This document shows, one piece after another, positions 54,950-63,779 of a stretch of DNA of 64,000 bases. Positions within the stretch are counted from its first letter, which is position 1. The number at the start of each line of letters is the position of its first letter. The DNA is from Allomuricauda sp. (GTDB taxonomy: Bacteria > Bacteroidota > Bacteroidia > Flavobacteriales > Flavobacteriaceae): assembly GCA_030148335.1 (NCBI GenBank), contig JASBTQ010000019.1, positions 173,022 through 237,021 on the forward strand. The letters are read 5' to 3'. Under the pieces are notes generated by a model that saw only the letters and a program-made list of their open reading frames with translations, was not told the origin of the DNA and made no database searches. Position numbers and translations under genes: made by a program.

Positions 54950-55181
54950 TTCTATGGTATCTTTTGTACATGGGCTATGGTATTTATGTTTGGCGACACA
55001 AATGTCCGTAGCCCTATCTTTCGATCCAAAAAAAGTTTAAATCACTTCTCATTAAGAAGTTATATGATAAAATAAGTAGAAAGGATTGTTTTGAAAGTAT
55101 TTTTCCTATAAAGGTTTTCTGATTACAAGTTCTATCAAACCCTTTATTTTATGATGGGTAGAGCCTATTTTACTAAAAAAT

Positions 55182-55376
55182 GTGAATGGTACCATGTACG
55201 GTTATTCTGAGATAAAAACACAGAATTATAGTCCACAATTGCCCGTATCAAAATGGCACGACATCATCGGGGAGAGAACACTAGCCGATGCCATCCTCGA
55301 TCGTTTGGTGCATACAGCCTACAGAATAGATATAAAAGGAGAATCAATGAGAAGAAAATTGAAAAATAAAAACTAA
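55182..55376 (+). pseudogene. istB: IS21-family istB C-terminal fragment
   Basis: A 64-codon frame ends with SQLPVSKWHDIIGERTLADAILDRLVHTAYRIDIKGESMRRK-type sequence. That is the C terminus of the IstB ATP-binding helper protein, from after the Walker regions. The N-terminal ATPase domain is absent. It starts with a GTG and lacks upstream family sequence. It is on the plus strand, opposite to the istA fragment at 47369-47551. Confidence 0.8.
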
Positions 55377-55676
55377 GTTTAACCCACGGATAGATCAAAT
55401 CTGGGCAGTCCATTTGCCCTGGTCGGTTTCATCCGGCGAAGGTGGGTCAGTTTACGCGGGCTTATCCAGACCCATTTCAAACCCTTCCTTTGTTCTAAAT
55501 CCGTGGGGGGATTTATTGAAGCTATGTGTGCGAATCACACAATTTAAGCTTGTAGCTCAGCATCTATTTTTTGGAAACCATTTCAATCATTCCGTCCTTA
55601 AAGATTGTTAATTCTTCTCTAAATGCAACGAATTTTCCTTTTCCACTGTGCTCGAAATAAAAATGTTCTACAAAAA
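55377..55676. other. Intergenic region, 300 bases, probable IS21 right end
   Basis: Contains GGTCGGTTTCATCCGGCGAA and GTGGGTCAGTTTACGCGGGC, two related words of the kind found as terminal repeats of IS21-type elements, about 40-80 bases after istB. The remainder (55480-55676) has no coding frame or hairpin and leads to the stop of the minus-strand SusD gene. Confidence 0.4.
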
Positions 55677-57098
55677 TCAATAACCCTCGTTTTGCACCAA
55701 TTTTGGATTTGCATCTAAATTGATCTGAGGAATTGGGAACAATACATGAAACGTTTGGGCAAGCTTACCTCTTTCAACAGCTTTAGATATGAATACATCT
55801 TGTCTAAGCTGGTCTTCCCTTCCTTTGCCTTCCCAGAAAAATTCTCTTTTTCTTTCATCCAATATGAAACTCTTCAAACTTTGTTTTGAAAAATCAGCAA
55901 GTGAGATTTCACTTGCTCCGGCTCTGCTGCGAACCTGATTTATCAAATCGATTGATTCTTGAACAGGTCCGTTGAGTTCGTTCAAAGCCTCAGCTCTCGA
56001 TAACAAAATATCTGAGTAACGAATATCAGGGATGTCGTTTCCTTGCCCATCTCCCGATCCATTGGGATCCATGGGATATTTAGCAGGAAAAGAACGGTCG
56101 TTGCCAAAAAGCTGAATCTCATCCCCGGCCGTATTGGTGTATTCAGTAACAATCAAGTTTTTCCTAGCATCATTATCCTCGAACGATAATACAAATTCAT
56201 CTTCAAAAAATATGATGACCGGATACAGCCTAAGGTCTCCCGGTCTAGGAAAATCACTTGGGTAAGTGAGCGCATTTATTTGGTTGCCAGCATCAGGAGC
56301 TACGTGAGGCAGTGCCCATACCATTTCATCATTGATTTCATTGTCCAAACTGAAAACTTCTTCGTAATCGGGCAAAAGTTCATAAACCCCCAAAGAGATG
56401 ATTTCGTTTGCCTTTTCCGCACTTTTCTGCCATTCTTTGGTATTCAAATAATGTTTGCATAAGGTGCCAAGCGCAGCTCCTTTGGTCGCCCTACCTTCTT
56501 CAATTGCTCTAATTGGAAGGTTTGTTGACGCAAAAATCAATTCTTGTTCGATGAACGATTCTATTTCGGCCTCTGTACTTCTGGGTAGTAAAAGGTCTTC
56601 GTTAAATAAATCCTTATACAAGGGCACTGGGCCAAAAAGGTTATATAGCTTAGAATAGCTATACCCTCTAATAAAGCGAGCCTCGGCGGTAATCAGAGTT
56701 TTGAAATCTTCACTAAATGGGCCATTGTCAATATTGCTCAACACCACGTTTGCATCTCTGATAGCTGCATAATATAGGTCCCACTGCCCTAAAATATGTC
56801 TATTATTGCTGTCCCATGTGAAATCGGAAAGCTGCCTATAAAATATTTCAATGCTCCCGTTTAAGCTTGACACTTCTCCCGAAGAAAGTCCCGATAATGC
56901 ATAAATACCTTGCTGGGGTATGCCGGGTTGCACTTGTATTGAACTGTATGCGGAACCAAGCAACGACCTAATTCCTTTCTCAGTGGCCAAAAATGTTTCG
57001 GGTTCCAGTTCGGAGAATGTTTCTTCCTCCAAGATATCAGTGCACGATGCCGATAGGGCCAGCACCGCAATTCCATAGTATTTATATAGTGATTTCAT
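55677..57098 (-). CDS. SusD/RagB family nutrient-binding lipoprotein
   Basis: 473 residues from ATG 57098. Lipoprotein signal YGIAVLALSASC, then FSELEPETFLATEKGIRSLLGSAYSS, LYYAAIRDANVVLSNID, ARFIRGYSYSKLYNLFGPVPLY (family signature), LGTLCKHYLNTKEW and, at the C terminus, INQVRSRAGASE and DERKREFFWEGKGREDQLRQDVF. It is paired with the SusC gene 16 bases upstream. The frame opens at 57125 but overlaps the SusC stop; 57098 is the signal-peptide start. It is more AT-rich than the first SusD gene. Confidence 0.93.
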   Translation of the reverse strand: MKSLYKYYGIAVLALSASCTDILEEETFSELEPETFLATEKGIRSLLGSAYSSIQVQPGIPQQGIYALSGLSSGEVSSLNGSIEIFYRQLSDFTWDSNNRHILGQWDLYYAAIRDANVVLSNIDNGPFSEDFKTLITAEARFIRGYSYSKLYNLFGPVPLYKDLFNEDLLLPRSTEAEIESFIEQELIFASTNLPIRAIEEGRATKGAALGTLCKHYLNTKEWQKSAEKANEIISLGVYELLPDYEEVFSLDNEINDEMVWALPHVAPDAGNQINALTYPSDFPRPGDLRLYPVIIFFEDEFVLSFEDNDARKNLIVTEYTNTAGDEIQLFGNDRSFPAKYPMDPNGSGDGQGNDIPDIRYSDILLSRAEALNELNGPVQESIDLINQVRSRAGASEISLADFSKQSLKSFILDERKREFFWEGKGREDQLRQDVFISKAVERGKLAQTFHVLFPIPQINLDANPKLVQNEGY

Positions 57099-57114
57099 AT
57101 TAGTAAATTTAATT

Positions 57115-60100
57115 TTATAATCCAATGTTTACACCCAAAATCCAGCTGCTTGCCAAGGGGTAGCTGCTATAGTCAACCTTGGTGTTATTTCTTCCAAAGG
57201 AATTGGCCTCTGGATCGAAACCTGAATAATCTGTTATGGTCAACAAGTTTTGTCCTGTCAAATAGAGCTTTAAAGAAGACAAGAACTTTATGTTGTCAAC
57301 AGGTACTTGATAGCTGATGTTTATGCTTTTTAACCTTATATAGGACGCGTCTTCGACAACCAGTGAATTGACCCTTCCTCCACCGTATGATGAAGGATTG
57401 GTACCCGAAGGCCATATAGTGTTTGTGTTTTGGGGAGTCCATCTATCCAAGTATTGATGTGCATATCTGTTCAACCTAAACGTACCAGGATAGAGGCTTT
57501 GAATGGCATTGACATTTAAGAGCTCAACCCCCTCTTGACCTTGTATGAAAATATCCAGGGTCAAGCCCTTATAACTGAAACTGTTGTTTATCCCATATGT
57601 AAAATCAGGAAATGGATCCCCTAAAATGATTTGGTCATCGGGGTCGATTGTGCCATCTTGATCAGCATCTCTAAAGATTGGAAATCCAGGTTGTGCTGTA
57701 GGTTGCGGCGAATTGGCAATGTCATCGCCTTCTTGAAAAATGCCCGTTACCTCATAGCCGAAATAGGATGCCAACGGCTCACCTCTCCTGATTATGGCAT
57801 TGTTTCCAATATCAGCTATGTTTCCCGTGGGAATCTCATCTATTCTGCCCAAATCGGATACTTCATTTTTGATCATAGAAAAATTTACTGCGGTAGTCCA
57901 CATAAAGTCGGGTGAAGATACATTTATGCTGTTGATCAATGCCTCGAAACCTTTGTTCTGTATTTTTCCGACATTCGATAAGATAGAATTAAAGCCGGAT
58001 GCCGAAGGTAAAGGCAAGTCAAAGAGTAAATCTCTTGTGTTTTTGACAAAAAAGTCTACCGAGGTACGTAGCCTTCCTTTTAGTATAGACATATCCAAAC
58101 CAATATTGAGCTGTTCTGTAGTCTCCCACTTCAAATCGGGATTTGAAATCCTTGAAGGTCTTGTGGTGGTAATAGGTTGATTATCAAAAACGGCGTTTGT
58201 ACTACTGCTGAAAGTAAGTAAGGAACTGTAGTTGCCTATTTCTTGATTGCCCGTCTGACCCCAACTCGCCCTAAGTTTCAGTTCCTCAAAAAAATCAGGT
58301 ACAAAGACTTCATTTGAAAGTTTCCAACCAAAAGCTGCCGAAGGAAAATAACCGAATTTGTTATTCTCTCCAAAACGAGAAGAACCGTCAGTTCGAACCG
58401 TTGCCGTAAAGAGATAGCGATCCATAAGATTATAGTTAAATCTTGCTAGGTACGAGGTTAGCACATTTTCTTCTTTCAGGCTTCTTAGGTTGTCATTTCC
58501 AGTGTCCCCCAATGATAGATTGTTGGTTTCTATTATATCATCAGGAAAACCTCCAATGGTTCCCGAAAATTCCCTCACACTGAAATCTTGATAGGTAGCA
58601 CCGGCCAAAACGCTCAAATTACTTTCAGAACCAAACTTCTTATTATAATTCATGGTAAATTCAACGAGGTTGCTGTTGCGTTCTAATGTCGAGACATTGG
58701 CAACCCCGCCCTGTGCCCTTCCGTTCACGGTCAAAGTAGAGTTATAAACATCTCTTCGGGAGTTCGACCTATCTGACCCAAAACTTAGTTTGGCATTCAA
58801 TAAATTACTGATTTCATACTGAAAGTATATATTCCCGAGTGTGCGGTTTGTGAGGTTTTCGCTCAACACACCCTCAACTAAGCTCAAAGGGTTGTTCACG
58901 GTCAATTGGGAAGATTCGCTGAAATTGCCATTCTCATCAAATACCTGTTCAGTGGGGTCATATGAAAGTGCTGAAAAAATGGGCCCCGAACTGTAATTGA
59001 ATCCAACGCCATCAACACTATTTTTGTCCTTGATATGGCTTGTATTAAGATTGAGGCCCATTCTGACCTTGTTGCCAAGTGTGCTCTCGTAATTTACTCG
59101 GCCGATATATTTTTTAATACCGGTATTTTTGACCACCCCATCTTGATTGTATTGGTTTAAAGAGACAAAAAACTTGGAATTTTCACTTCCTCCTGAAATT
59201 GATAAATTTCTATTTTGTATAATGGCTGTTCTGAAAATTTGGTCCTGCCAATCAGTACCGGCACCTATTTGTTGGATGTCTACTTGGGTGAACACAGGCT
59301 CATTGCCATTGTCTACAGCAATACCGTTGATAACATCAATATATTCTGATGCAGAGAGAAGATTTATTCTATTGTGAACTTGCTGAAACCCTACCGATTC
59401 ATCATAATTTACGGTCAGTCTTTGTGCTGACCCCTTTTTGGTTGTAATCAAGACAACTCCATTGGCGCCCCTAGACCCATAGATTGCTGTTGCTGATGCG
59501 TCTTTTAGAATTTCAATAGATTCTACATCTTGGGGGTTCAAGGTATTTAAGGGGTTCCTAGGGTTTACGTTGGTGCCCATACCCGTATTGGGGTCAGATC
59601 CAGAAAGCCCTTGTGAATTGTCGATTGGAAAACCATCGATGACGTACAATGGCTCATTGCCAGCTGATATAGAACTTGCACCTCGCACCCTAATGGAAAT
59701 TCCTCCTCCAGGTTCCGCACTTGTCTGGCTTATCTGTACTCCTGCTGCTCTGCCCACCAGCAACTGATCAACGGACACATTGGTACCGGGATTAAGGTCA
59801 TCACTCTTCAAAGAACTCAAGGCACCGGTAAAATCACTCTTACGTTGGGTACCATAGCCGACAACAACCACTTCATCAAGGCCTGCGGCACTCTCCTCTA
59901 ATATGATATCGAAACTGGTTCTTCCATTTACCTCGATTTCTTTTTTTGCAAACCCTATATAAGAAATCACCAAGGTGGCATTTTCATTGGTGACCTCCAA
60001 CGAAAAATTACCATCAAAGTCAGATTGCGTTCCATTCGCGGTACCCTTTTCTACAATGCTAGCACCCGGCAATGGTTGTCCATTACCATCTTTGACCGAT

Positions 60101-60537
60101 CCAGAAACCAATTCCTGGAACAGAAGAATACTTGTCTTCATAGGTAATGGCATTTTGGGTGTTGATTCCAACTTATTTGCTACCCCATGTAGGATTATTT
60201 GTTTCTTAAACACTTTAAAACCCAACCCTTCACCTTCAAACAATTTTGTTAAAACCGATGGCAAGGGTTCTTTTATTGCCTCAATTGAAACCTTGCGATC
60301 AAGGTCCACATCTCGTCGGTTCAATAAGAACTTAAAATCAGATATAGCCTCTATTTCCTGAATCACATCGGCAATAGTGACATTTTGCATATTCAAGGAA
60401 ATCTTTTTGTTCTGTGAATAAGAATTCGCATTGATTTGGAATAGGGTAAGAATTAAGAAAAGTATGGTTAGTTTCATTTTCAACTTTGATAGCGAAATAT
60501 GCTTACGCAAATTGTTTGGTTCTATGAATTTTTTCAT
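57115..60537 (-). CDS. SusC/RagA family TonB-dependent outer-membrane transporter with STN domain
   Basis: 1,140 residues. Signal KLTILFLILTLFQINANSYSQ, STN domain (about 45-115: ISLNMQNVTIADVIQEIEAIS), a carboxypeptidase-D-like domain (SGSVKDGNGQPLPGASIVEKG), and Ton box/plug LDEVVVVGYGTQRKSDFTGALSS. The plug continues to GSRGANGVVLITTKKGS, and the barrel ends SSWILGVNIGL. Domain order is the same as the first SusC, with low sequence similarity beyond the conserved motifs, so a different glycan is likely. It is preceded by a hairpin and a FecR gene on the same strand. Confidence 0.95.
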   Translation of the reverse strand: MKKFIEPNNLRKHISLSKLKMKLTILFLILTLFQINANSYSQNKKISLNMQNVTIADVIQEIEAISDFKFLLNRRDVDLDRKVSIEAIKEPLPSVLTKLFEGEGLGFKVFKKQIILHGVANKLESTPKMPLPMKTSILLFQELVSGSVKDGNGQPLPGASIVEKGTANGTQSDFDGNFSLEVTNENATLVISYIGFAKKEIEVNGRTSFDIILEESAAGLDEVVVVGYGTQRKSDFTGALSSLKSDDLNPGTNVSVDQLLVGRAAGVQISQTSAEPGGGISIRVRGASSISAGNEPLYVIDGFPIDNSQGLSGSDPNTGMGTNVNPRNPLNTLNPQDVESIEILKDASATAIYGSRGANGVVLITTKKGSAQRLTVNYDESVGFQQVHNRINLLSASEYIDVINGIAVDNGNEPVFTQVDIQQIGAGTDWQDQIFRTAIIQNRNLSISGGSENSKFFVSLNQYNQDGVVKNTGIKKYIGRVNYESTLGNKVRMGLNLNTSHIKDKNSVDGVGFNYSSGPIFSALSYDPTEQVFDENGNFSESSQLTVNNPLSLVEGVLSENLTNRTLGNIYFQYEISNLLNAKLSFGSDRSNSRRDVYNSTLTVNGRAQGGVANVSTLERNSNLVEFTMNYNKKFGSESNLSVLAGATYQDFSVREFSGTIGGFPDDIIETNNLSLGDTGNDNLRSLKEENVLTSYLARFNYNLMDRYLFTATVRTDGSSRFGENNKFGYFPSAAFGWKLSNEVFVPDFFEELKLRASWGQTGNQEIGNYSSLLTFSSSTNAVFDNQPITTTRPSRISNPDLKWETTEQLNIGLDMSILKGRLRTSVDFFVKNTRDLLFDLPLPSASGFNSILSNVGKIQNKGFEALINSINVSSPDFMWTTAVNFSMIKNEVSDLGRIDEIPTGNIADIGNNAIIRRGEPLASYFGYEVTGIFQEGDDIANSPQPTAQPGFPIFRDADQDGTIDPDDQIILGDPFPDFTYGINNSFSYKGLTLDIFIQGQEGVELLNVNAIQSLYPGTFRLNRYAHQYLDRWTPQNTNTIWPSGTNPSSYGGGRVNSLVVEDASYIRLKSINISYQVPVDNIKFLSSLKLYLTGQNLLTITDYSGFDPEANSFGRNNTKVDYSSYPLASSWILGVNIGL

Positions 60538-60579
60538 AATTTCGAGTTAGTTATTTAATTTTTATAAATCTTTTTACCG

Positions 60580-60609
60580 AACCGGAAAATGCTGGCACAT
60601 TTTTCGGTT
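60580..60609 (-). promoter_or_regulatory. Hairpin in the fecR-susC spacer, second cluster
   Basis: On the plus strand AACCGGAAAATG (60580-60591) faces CATTTTTCGGTT (60598-60609) with loop CTGGCA, giving 12 pairs with one mismatch. It lies between the FecR stop (60660) and the SusC start (60537), the same relative place as the hairpin at 41951-41980, although the sequences differ. A partial terminator or mRNA-processing element is plausible. Confidence 0.5.
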
Positions 60610-60659
60610 TTTTATTTGAAGAGGCTATTTATTGTTTTGCATAACGTCTTTTTTTTGGA

Positions 60660-61811
60660 TTATTCAATAATTATTTCGTTGTTTACAATTTTGTAATCCA
60701 TATCATAGCTCCTACTGAATGATTGCAACACTTCATCAATAGATTCTATATCAAAAGAGGCATCAAAACGCTGTTGGTCTAAATCACCGTTCAGATTTTT
60801 AATGGTTACGTTATACTTTCTCTCCAAAGCATGTCTAATACTCTTGAAAGTGGCAAACCTGAAGATCAATTTATCCTGCATCCATGCCGTATGAATATAG
60901 GTATCTACACTTTCGATAGACATTTTTTGGGTTTTCTTGTTCCATTTACCCATTTTCCCTGGTTTGAGCTTAATTGACTGATAGTCTATCATTTTACGGT
61001 TCTTGATTTCAACTGACCCTTCTACAAGAACTGTTTGGATTTCGGGATTCTCTGGATAATAAGATATATTGAACATAGTACCCAATACAACCAGCTCAAT
61101 TTCATCGGCATGAACTTTAAAGGGGCGGGCGGAATCTTCGGCGACATCAAAGTAGGCCTCCCCAGATAGGAACACCTGTCTATCTTGCCCCTTTAAAAAT
61201 TCGACAGGATATTTTAAAGAAGTGCCTGAATTCAAATAAACACGGGTACCGTCTGAAAGAACCACATTAAACCGCTTGCCGTAGGGAACACGGATAGTAT
61301 TGTAGGATAATGATTTTAAATTATGCGTATGTAAATAGACCAGCTGTGCACCATTTTGCTTACCAAGTACCTTACCATCTTTACTACGGATTATTTTACT
61401 TCCTTCCTCCGATAATGGTTGAACATCCCCGTTACTAGTTTCAATGATCACTGATTGTCCTATATTTAGGGGTTCCTGATGTCCACTCCTATCTAGATGA
61501 TCTTTTAGAATATTATATCCAAGACCTAATAACAGTATGCCCACGGATGCATATGCCATAAGTTTCCTGGCCGTTTGTTTCATTAATCTTGTTTTATCCT
61601 TTTTAATCTCACTTAAAAGGTTCTTCTTTATTTTTTCGACATCAGGTTTGTTCAAGGAAATAGTAATTTTATAATGGGATTGTATATATTTTTGAAATTT
61701 TTTTTGATTTTTAGGCTCCATAATCCATTGAGACAGTTGATCCAATTCTCCTGATGTTGACTCGTTGAGGAGGTATTTAACAATATGATTTTCAATCTTG
61801 GAACTTACCAC
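60660..61811 (-). CDS. FecR family anti-sigma factor
   Basis: 383 residues with a GTG start at 61811 (no in-frame ATG nearby fits). The N-terminal cytoplasmic part has KYLLNESTSGELDQLSQWI, followed by one transmembrane helix at about 83-103 (LMAYASVGILLLGLGYNIL). The periplasmic FecR domain follows (YGKRFNVVLSDGTRVYLNSGTSLKYP, RQVFLSGEAYFDVAEDSARPF, VLGTMFNISYY). A C-terminal DUF4974 domain ends in SRSYDMDYKIVNNEIIIE. It controls the sigma factor encoded divergently. The SusC gene follows on the same strand. Confidence 0.93.
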   Translation of the reverse strand: MVSSKIENHIVKYLLNESTSGELDQLSQWIMEPKNQKKFQKYIQSHYKITISLNKPDVEKIKKNLLSEIKKDKTRLMKQTARKLMAYASVGILLLGLGYNILKDHLDRSGHQEPLNIGQSVIIETSNGDVQPLSEEGSKIIRSKDGKVLGKQNGAQLVYLHTHNLKSLSYNTIRVPYGKRFNVVLSDGTRVYLNSGTSLKYPVEFLKGQDRQVFLSGEAYFDVAEDSARPFKVHADEIELVVLGTMFNISYYPENPEIQTVLVEGSVEIKNRKMIDYQSIKLKPGKMGKWNKKTQKMSIESVDTYIHTAWMQDKLIFRFATFKSIRHALERKYNVTIKNLNGDLDQQRFDASFDIESIDEVLQSFSRSYDMDYKIVNNEIIIE

Positions 61812-61936
61812 AACAATTCACATTTATGTAATGAAGACAAATCCATTTGATAAAACCCTAACTTAATATCAATATTTTTTTCATATTTGTAATATTTCAC
61901 ATCCTTTATTAAAGGAAATAAATTCTTTGATTTTTT

Positions 61937-62530
61937 ATGAAGTATTCAGATGAGAGACTGCTAATCGAAGGCTTGAAGGCAGGAACCGAGGATGCCTACA
62001 TCTGTTTAGTAGATAGATATAGTAGAAGGCTATTCGGATATTCACTTACGTTGGCCAACGACCATGCAATGGCCGAGGATATATTACAAAATGTATTCTT
62101 GCGTACATGGGAGAAAAGACGGAAATTGAATGTTACGACCTCTCTGCAGAATTATCTATTCCGATCTATCCACAATGAATTTATAAACCAATACAAAAAA
62201 CGGCAGTCCAACTTGTTGTTGGAACAGAAATATTACGAAAACCTTGAAAAGGCTGCCAGAACGGAGGACTATAGTAGGCTGGAAAAATTAATCGTATTAG
62301 TAATCAGAGAAATTGAGAAATTACCCCCGAAATGTCAAGAGGTTTTTAATTTGAGCCGAAGAGAAGGTCTGACAAATTTAGAAATATCGAACCATCTCAA
62401 TATATCGGTAAAAACTGTGGAAGCACAGATTACCAAAGCATTTGGTATACTTCGAAAAAACCTTGGAGAAAAATATTCTGGGATTCTTGTTCTCATATTG
62501 GGAAAACGTTTAAAATTGCCGTTGAACTAA
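61937..62530 (+). CDS. ECF RNA polymerase sigma factor, SusC/SusD-linked
   Basis: 197 residues. Region 2 is YSRRLFGYSLTLANDHAMAEDILQNVFLRTWEKRR and region 4 LPPKCQEVFNLSRREGLTNLEISNHLNISVKTVEAQITKAF. It belongs to the Bacteroidota FecI-like group. Unlike the first cluster, the gene is divergent from FecR, with 125 A/T-rich bases between their starts. That layout lets sigma and anti-sigma be transcribed independently. A hairpin follows the stop. It is the likely activator of the FecR-SusC-SusD unit. Confidence 0.92.
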   Translation: MKYSDERLLIEGLKAGTEDAYICLVDRYSRRLFGYSLTLANDHAMAEDILQNVFLRTWEKRRKLNVTTSLQNYLFRSIHNEFINQYKKRQSNLLLEQKYYENLEKAARTEDYSRLEKLIVLVIREIEKLPPKCQEVFNLSRREGLTNLEISNHLNISVKTVEAQITKAFGILRKNLGEKYSGILVLILGKRLKLPLN

Positions 62531-62550
62531 AAATACCCTAAGTTGATTAG

Positions 62551-62583
62551 GTTCAAAGAAAGAAACACTTTCAAAGTTTGAAC
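62551..62583 (+). terminator. Hairpin after the second ECF sigma gene
   Basis: GTTCAAA (62551-62557) and TTTGAAC (62577-62583), with an inner GAAAG / CTTTC pair, lie about 20 bases after the stop and before the convergent esterase gene. There is no long T-run, so termination is probable but not certain. Confidence 0.5.
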
Positions 62584-62650
62584 AGAATAACAGAAAAGTA
62601 CAATGAATATCAATTGAGTGACAACAAAATTTATGACTTGTTTGCATATT

Positions 62651-63463
62651 CTAATTTTTCAATAACTCTGATATTTTTTCTCCAAATTTAATGCCTAAAT
62701 TAATTTGTCCGTTTGAAGAATAATGAATGTCATCGTTCAGTTTTTCGAGACTATCCGTATCAATGAAGTAAGTATTTGGTATTTCTTCACTAATGCGAAT
62801 TTGTGCATCAACGACATTGTCTAATGCTGGGAACCAAGCTTTGGGTGGATTAATCTTCCCAAAAATTATAGGCATCTCTTGGTTTTCATAATCTATTCTA
62901 ACCGAATTGATTAATTTTTCAAAGTTGCCATAATAATCTTTACCAGCCTCAGGAATTCGAGCATCACGTTCTCCCTGCATCCAAATTAGAGCTTTGACTT
63001 TTGCATTGAGCCCCTCAGTGAGACTATCTGTGAGTTTTATCAACCTATTGTACATGCTACCGAATTGAGGATTCCCCGTTATTTCAGCCTTATCTTTACT
63101 GTAGTTGGGTGCCCAGTCCAATAATGAAGCTCCGCCAATTGCATATTTGATCAAAATAAATTTTTTGTTCGGATTGTTTTTGCTCAATTGCATAGAAATT
63201 CCAATTTCTGGTCCAAAATTATCTTTTGGGTTTATCAAGCCGGGACTTAGACCAAAATCGAAAAAAGAAATATTGGAAAACATCATTTCATCCAAATCAA
63301 TTTGTTTTCCTCTCCCAACCATATTTGATTGGCCACCCATCAATATAACACAGTATTGTTCATCTTTGGATAAATTCTCAGCGTACTTAACCTTTAAATC
63401 TTGAGAATAGCCATACAAAACTGGTAACAATGTCAAAATAATAAATAGTCTTAATGCCATCAT
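62651..63463 (-). CDS. SASA/DUF303-type carbohydrate acetylesterase
   Basis: 270 residues. Signal peptide (LRLFIILTLLPVLYGYSQ), then an SGNH-like esterase of the sialate-O-acetylesterase/CE6 type. CVILMGGQSNMVGRG carries the catalytic serine, KKFILIKYAIGGASLLDW the conserved Gly/Asn region, and KALIWMQGERDARIPEAG the QGE(S/R)D block. DDIHYSSNGQINLGI supplies the Asp-x-x-His pair. It removes acetyl groups from glycans outside the cytoplasm, probably xylan- or sialic-type substrates; specificity is unknown. It is convergent with the sigma gene and next to the second SusCD cluster, of which it may be part. Confidence 0.88.
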   Translation of the reverse strand: MMALRLFIILTLLPVLYGYSQDLKVKYAENLSKDEQYCVILMGGQSNMVGRGKQIDLDEMMFSNISFFDFGLSPGLINPKDNFGPEIGISMQLSKNNPNKKFILIKYAIGGASLLDWAPNYSKDKAEITGNPQFGSMYNRLIKLTDSLTEGLNAKVKALIWMQGERDARIPEAGKDYYGNFEKLINSVRIDYENQEMPIIFGKINPPKAWFPALDNVVDAQIRISEEIPNTYFIDTDSLEKLNDDIHYSSNGQINLGIKFGEKISELLKN

Positions 63464-63761
63464 AGCATAGTTTGTTTATTACATGTAATCATAATAAATG
63501 TATTGTTTTGATTTCTGACAAATATAGCAGAATCTTTCATTTAAGATGAAGTAAATATTTCTTCATGCACCGTAATCAAATAAAGAATCAGAAAAGCTAC
63601 AACCTTCCTAAGATAGAAGCCCGTCTTTTTATTGATTCTGAAGAAGTTACCAAAAGAAATATATGAAAGAGTTTTCAAAGAGGATGCTACTTTATTTTGT
63701 TAATCTCTATTACTCCCTGTATGTCTTAAGCAGATTTGAACTTGGACTTGCAACAAAAAAA
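63464..63761. other. Intergenic region, 298 bases
   Basis: Very AT-rich, without a coding frame, between the esterase start and the insertion sequence at the window end. The esterase promoter must lie here. The border near 63762 (TGGACAACCAGTTAAG) looks like an IS3-type terminal inverted repeat. Confidence 0.45.
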
Positions 63762-63779
63762 TGGACAACCAGTTAAGAG

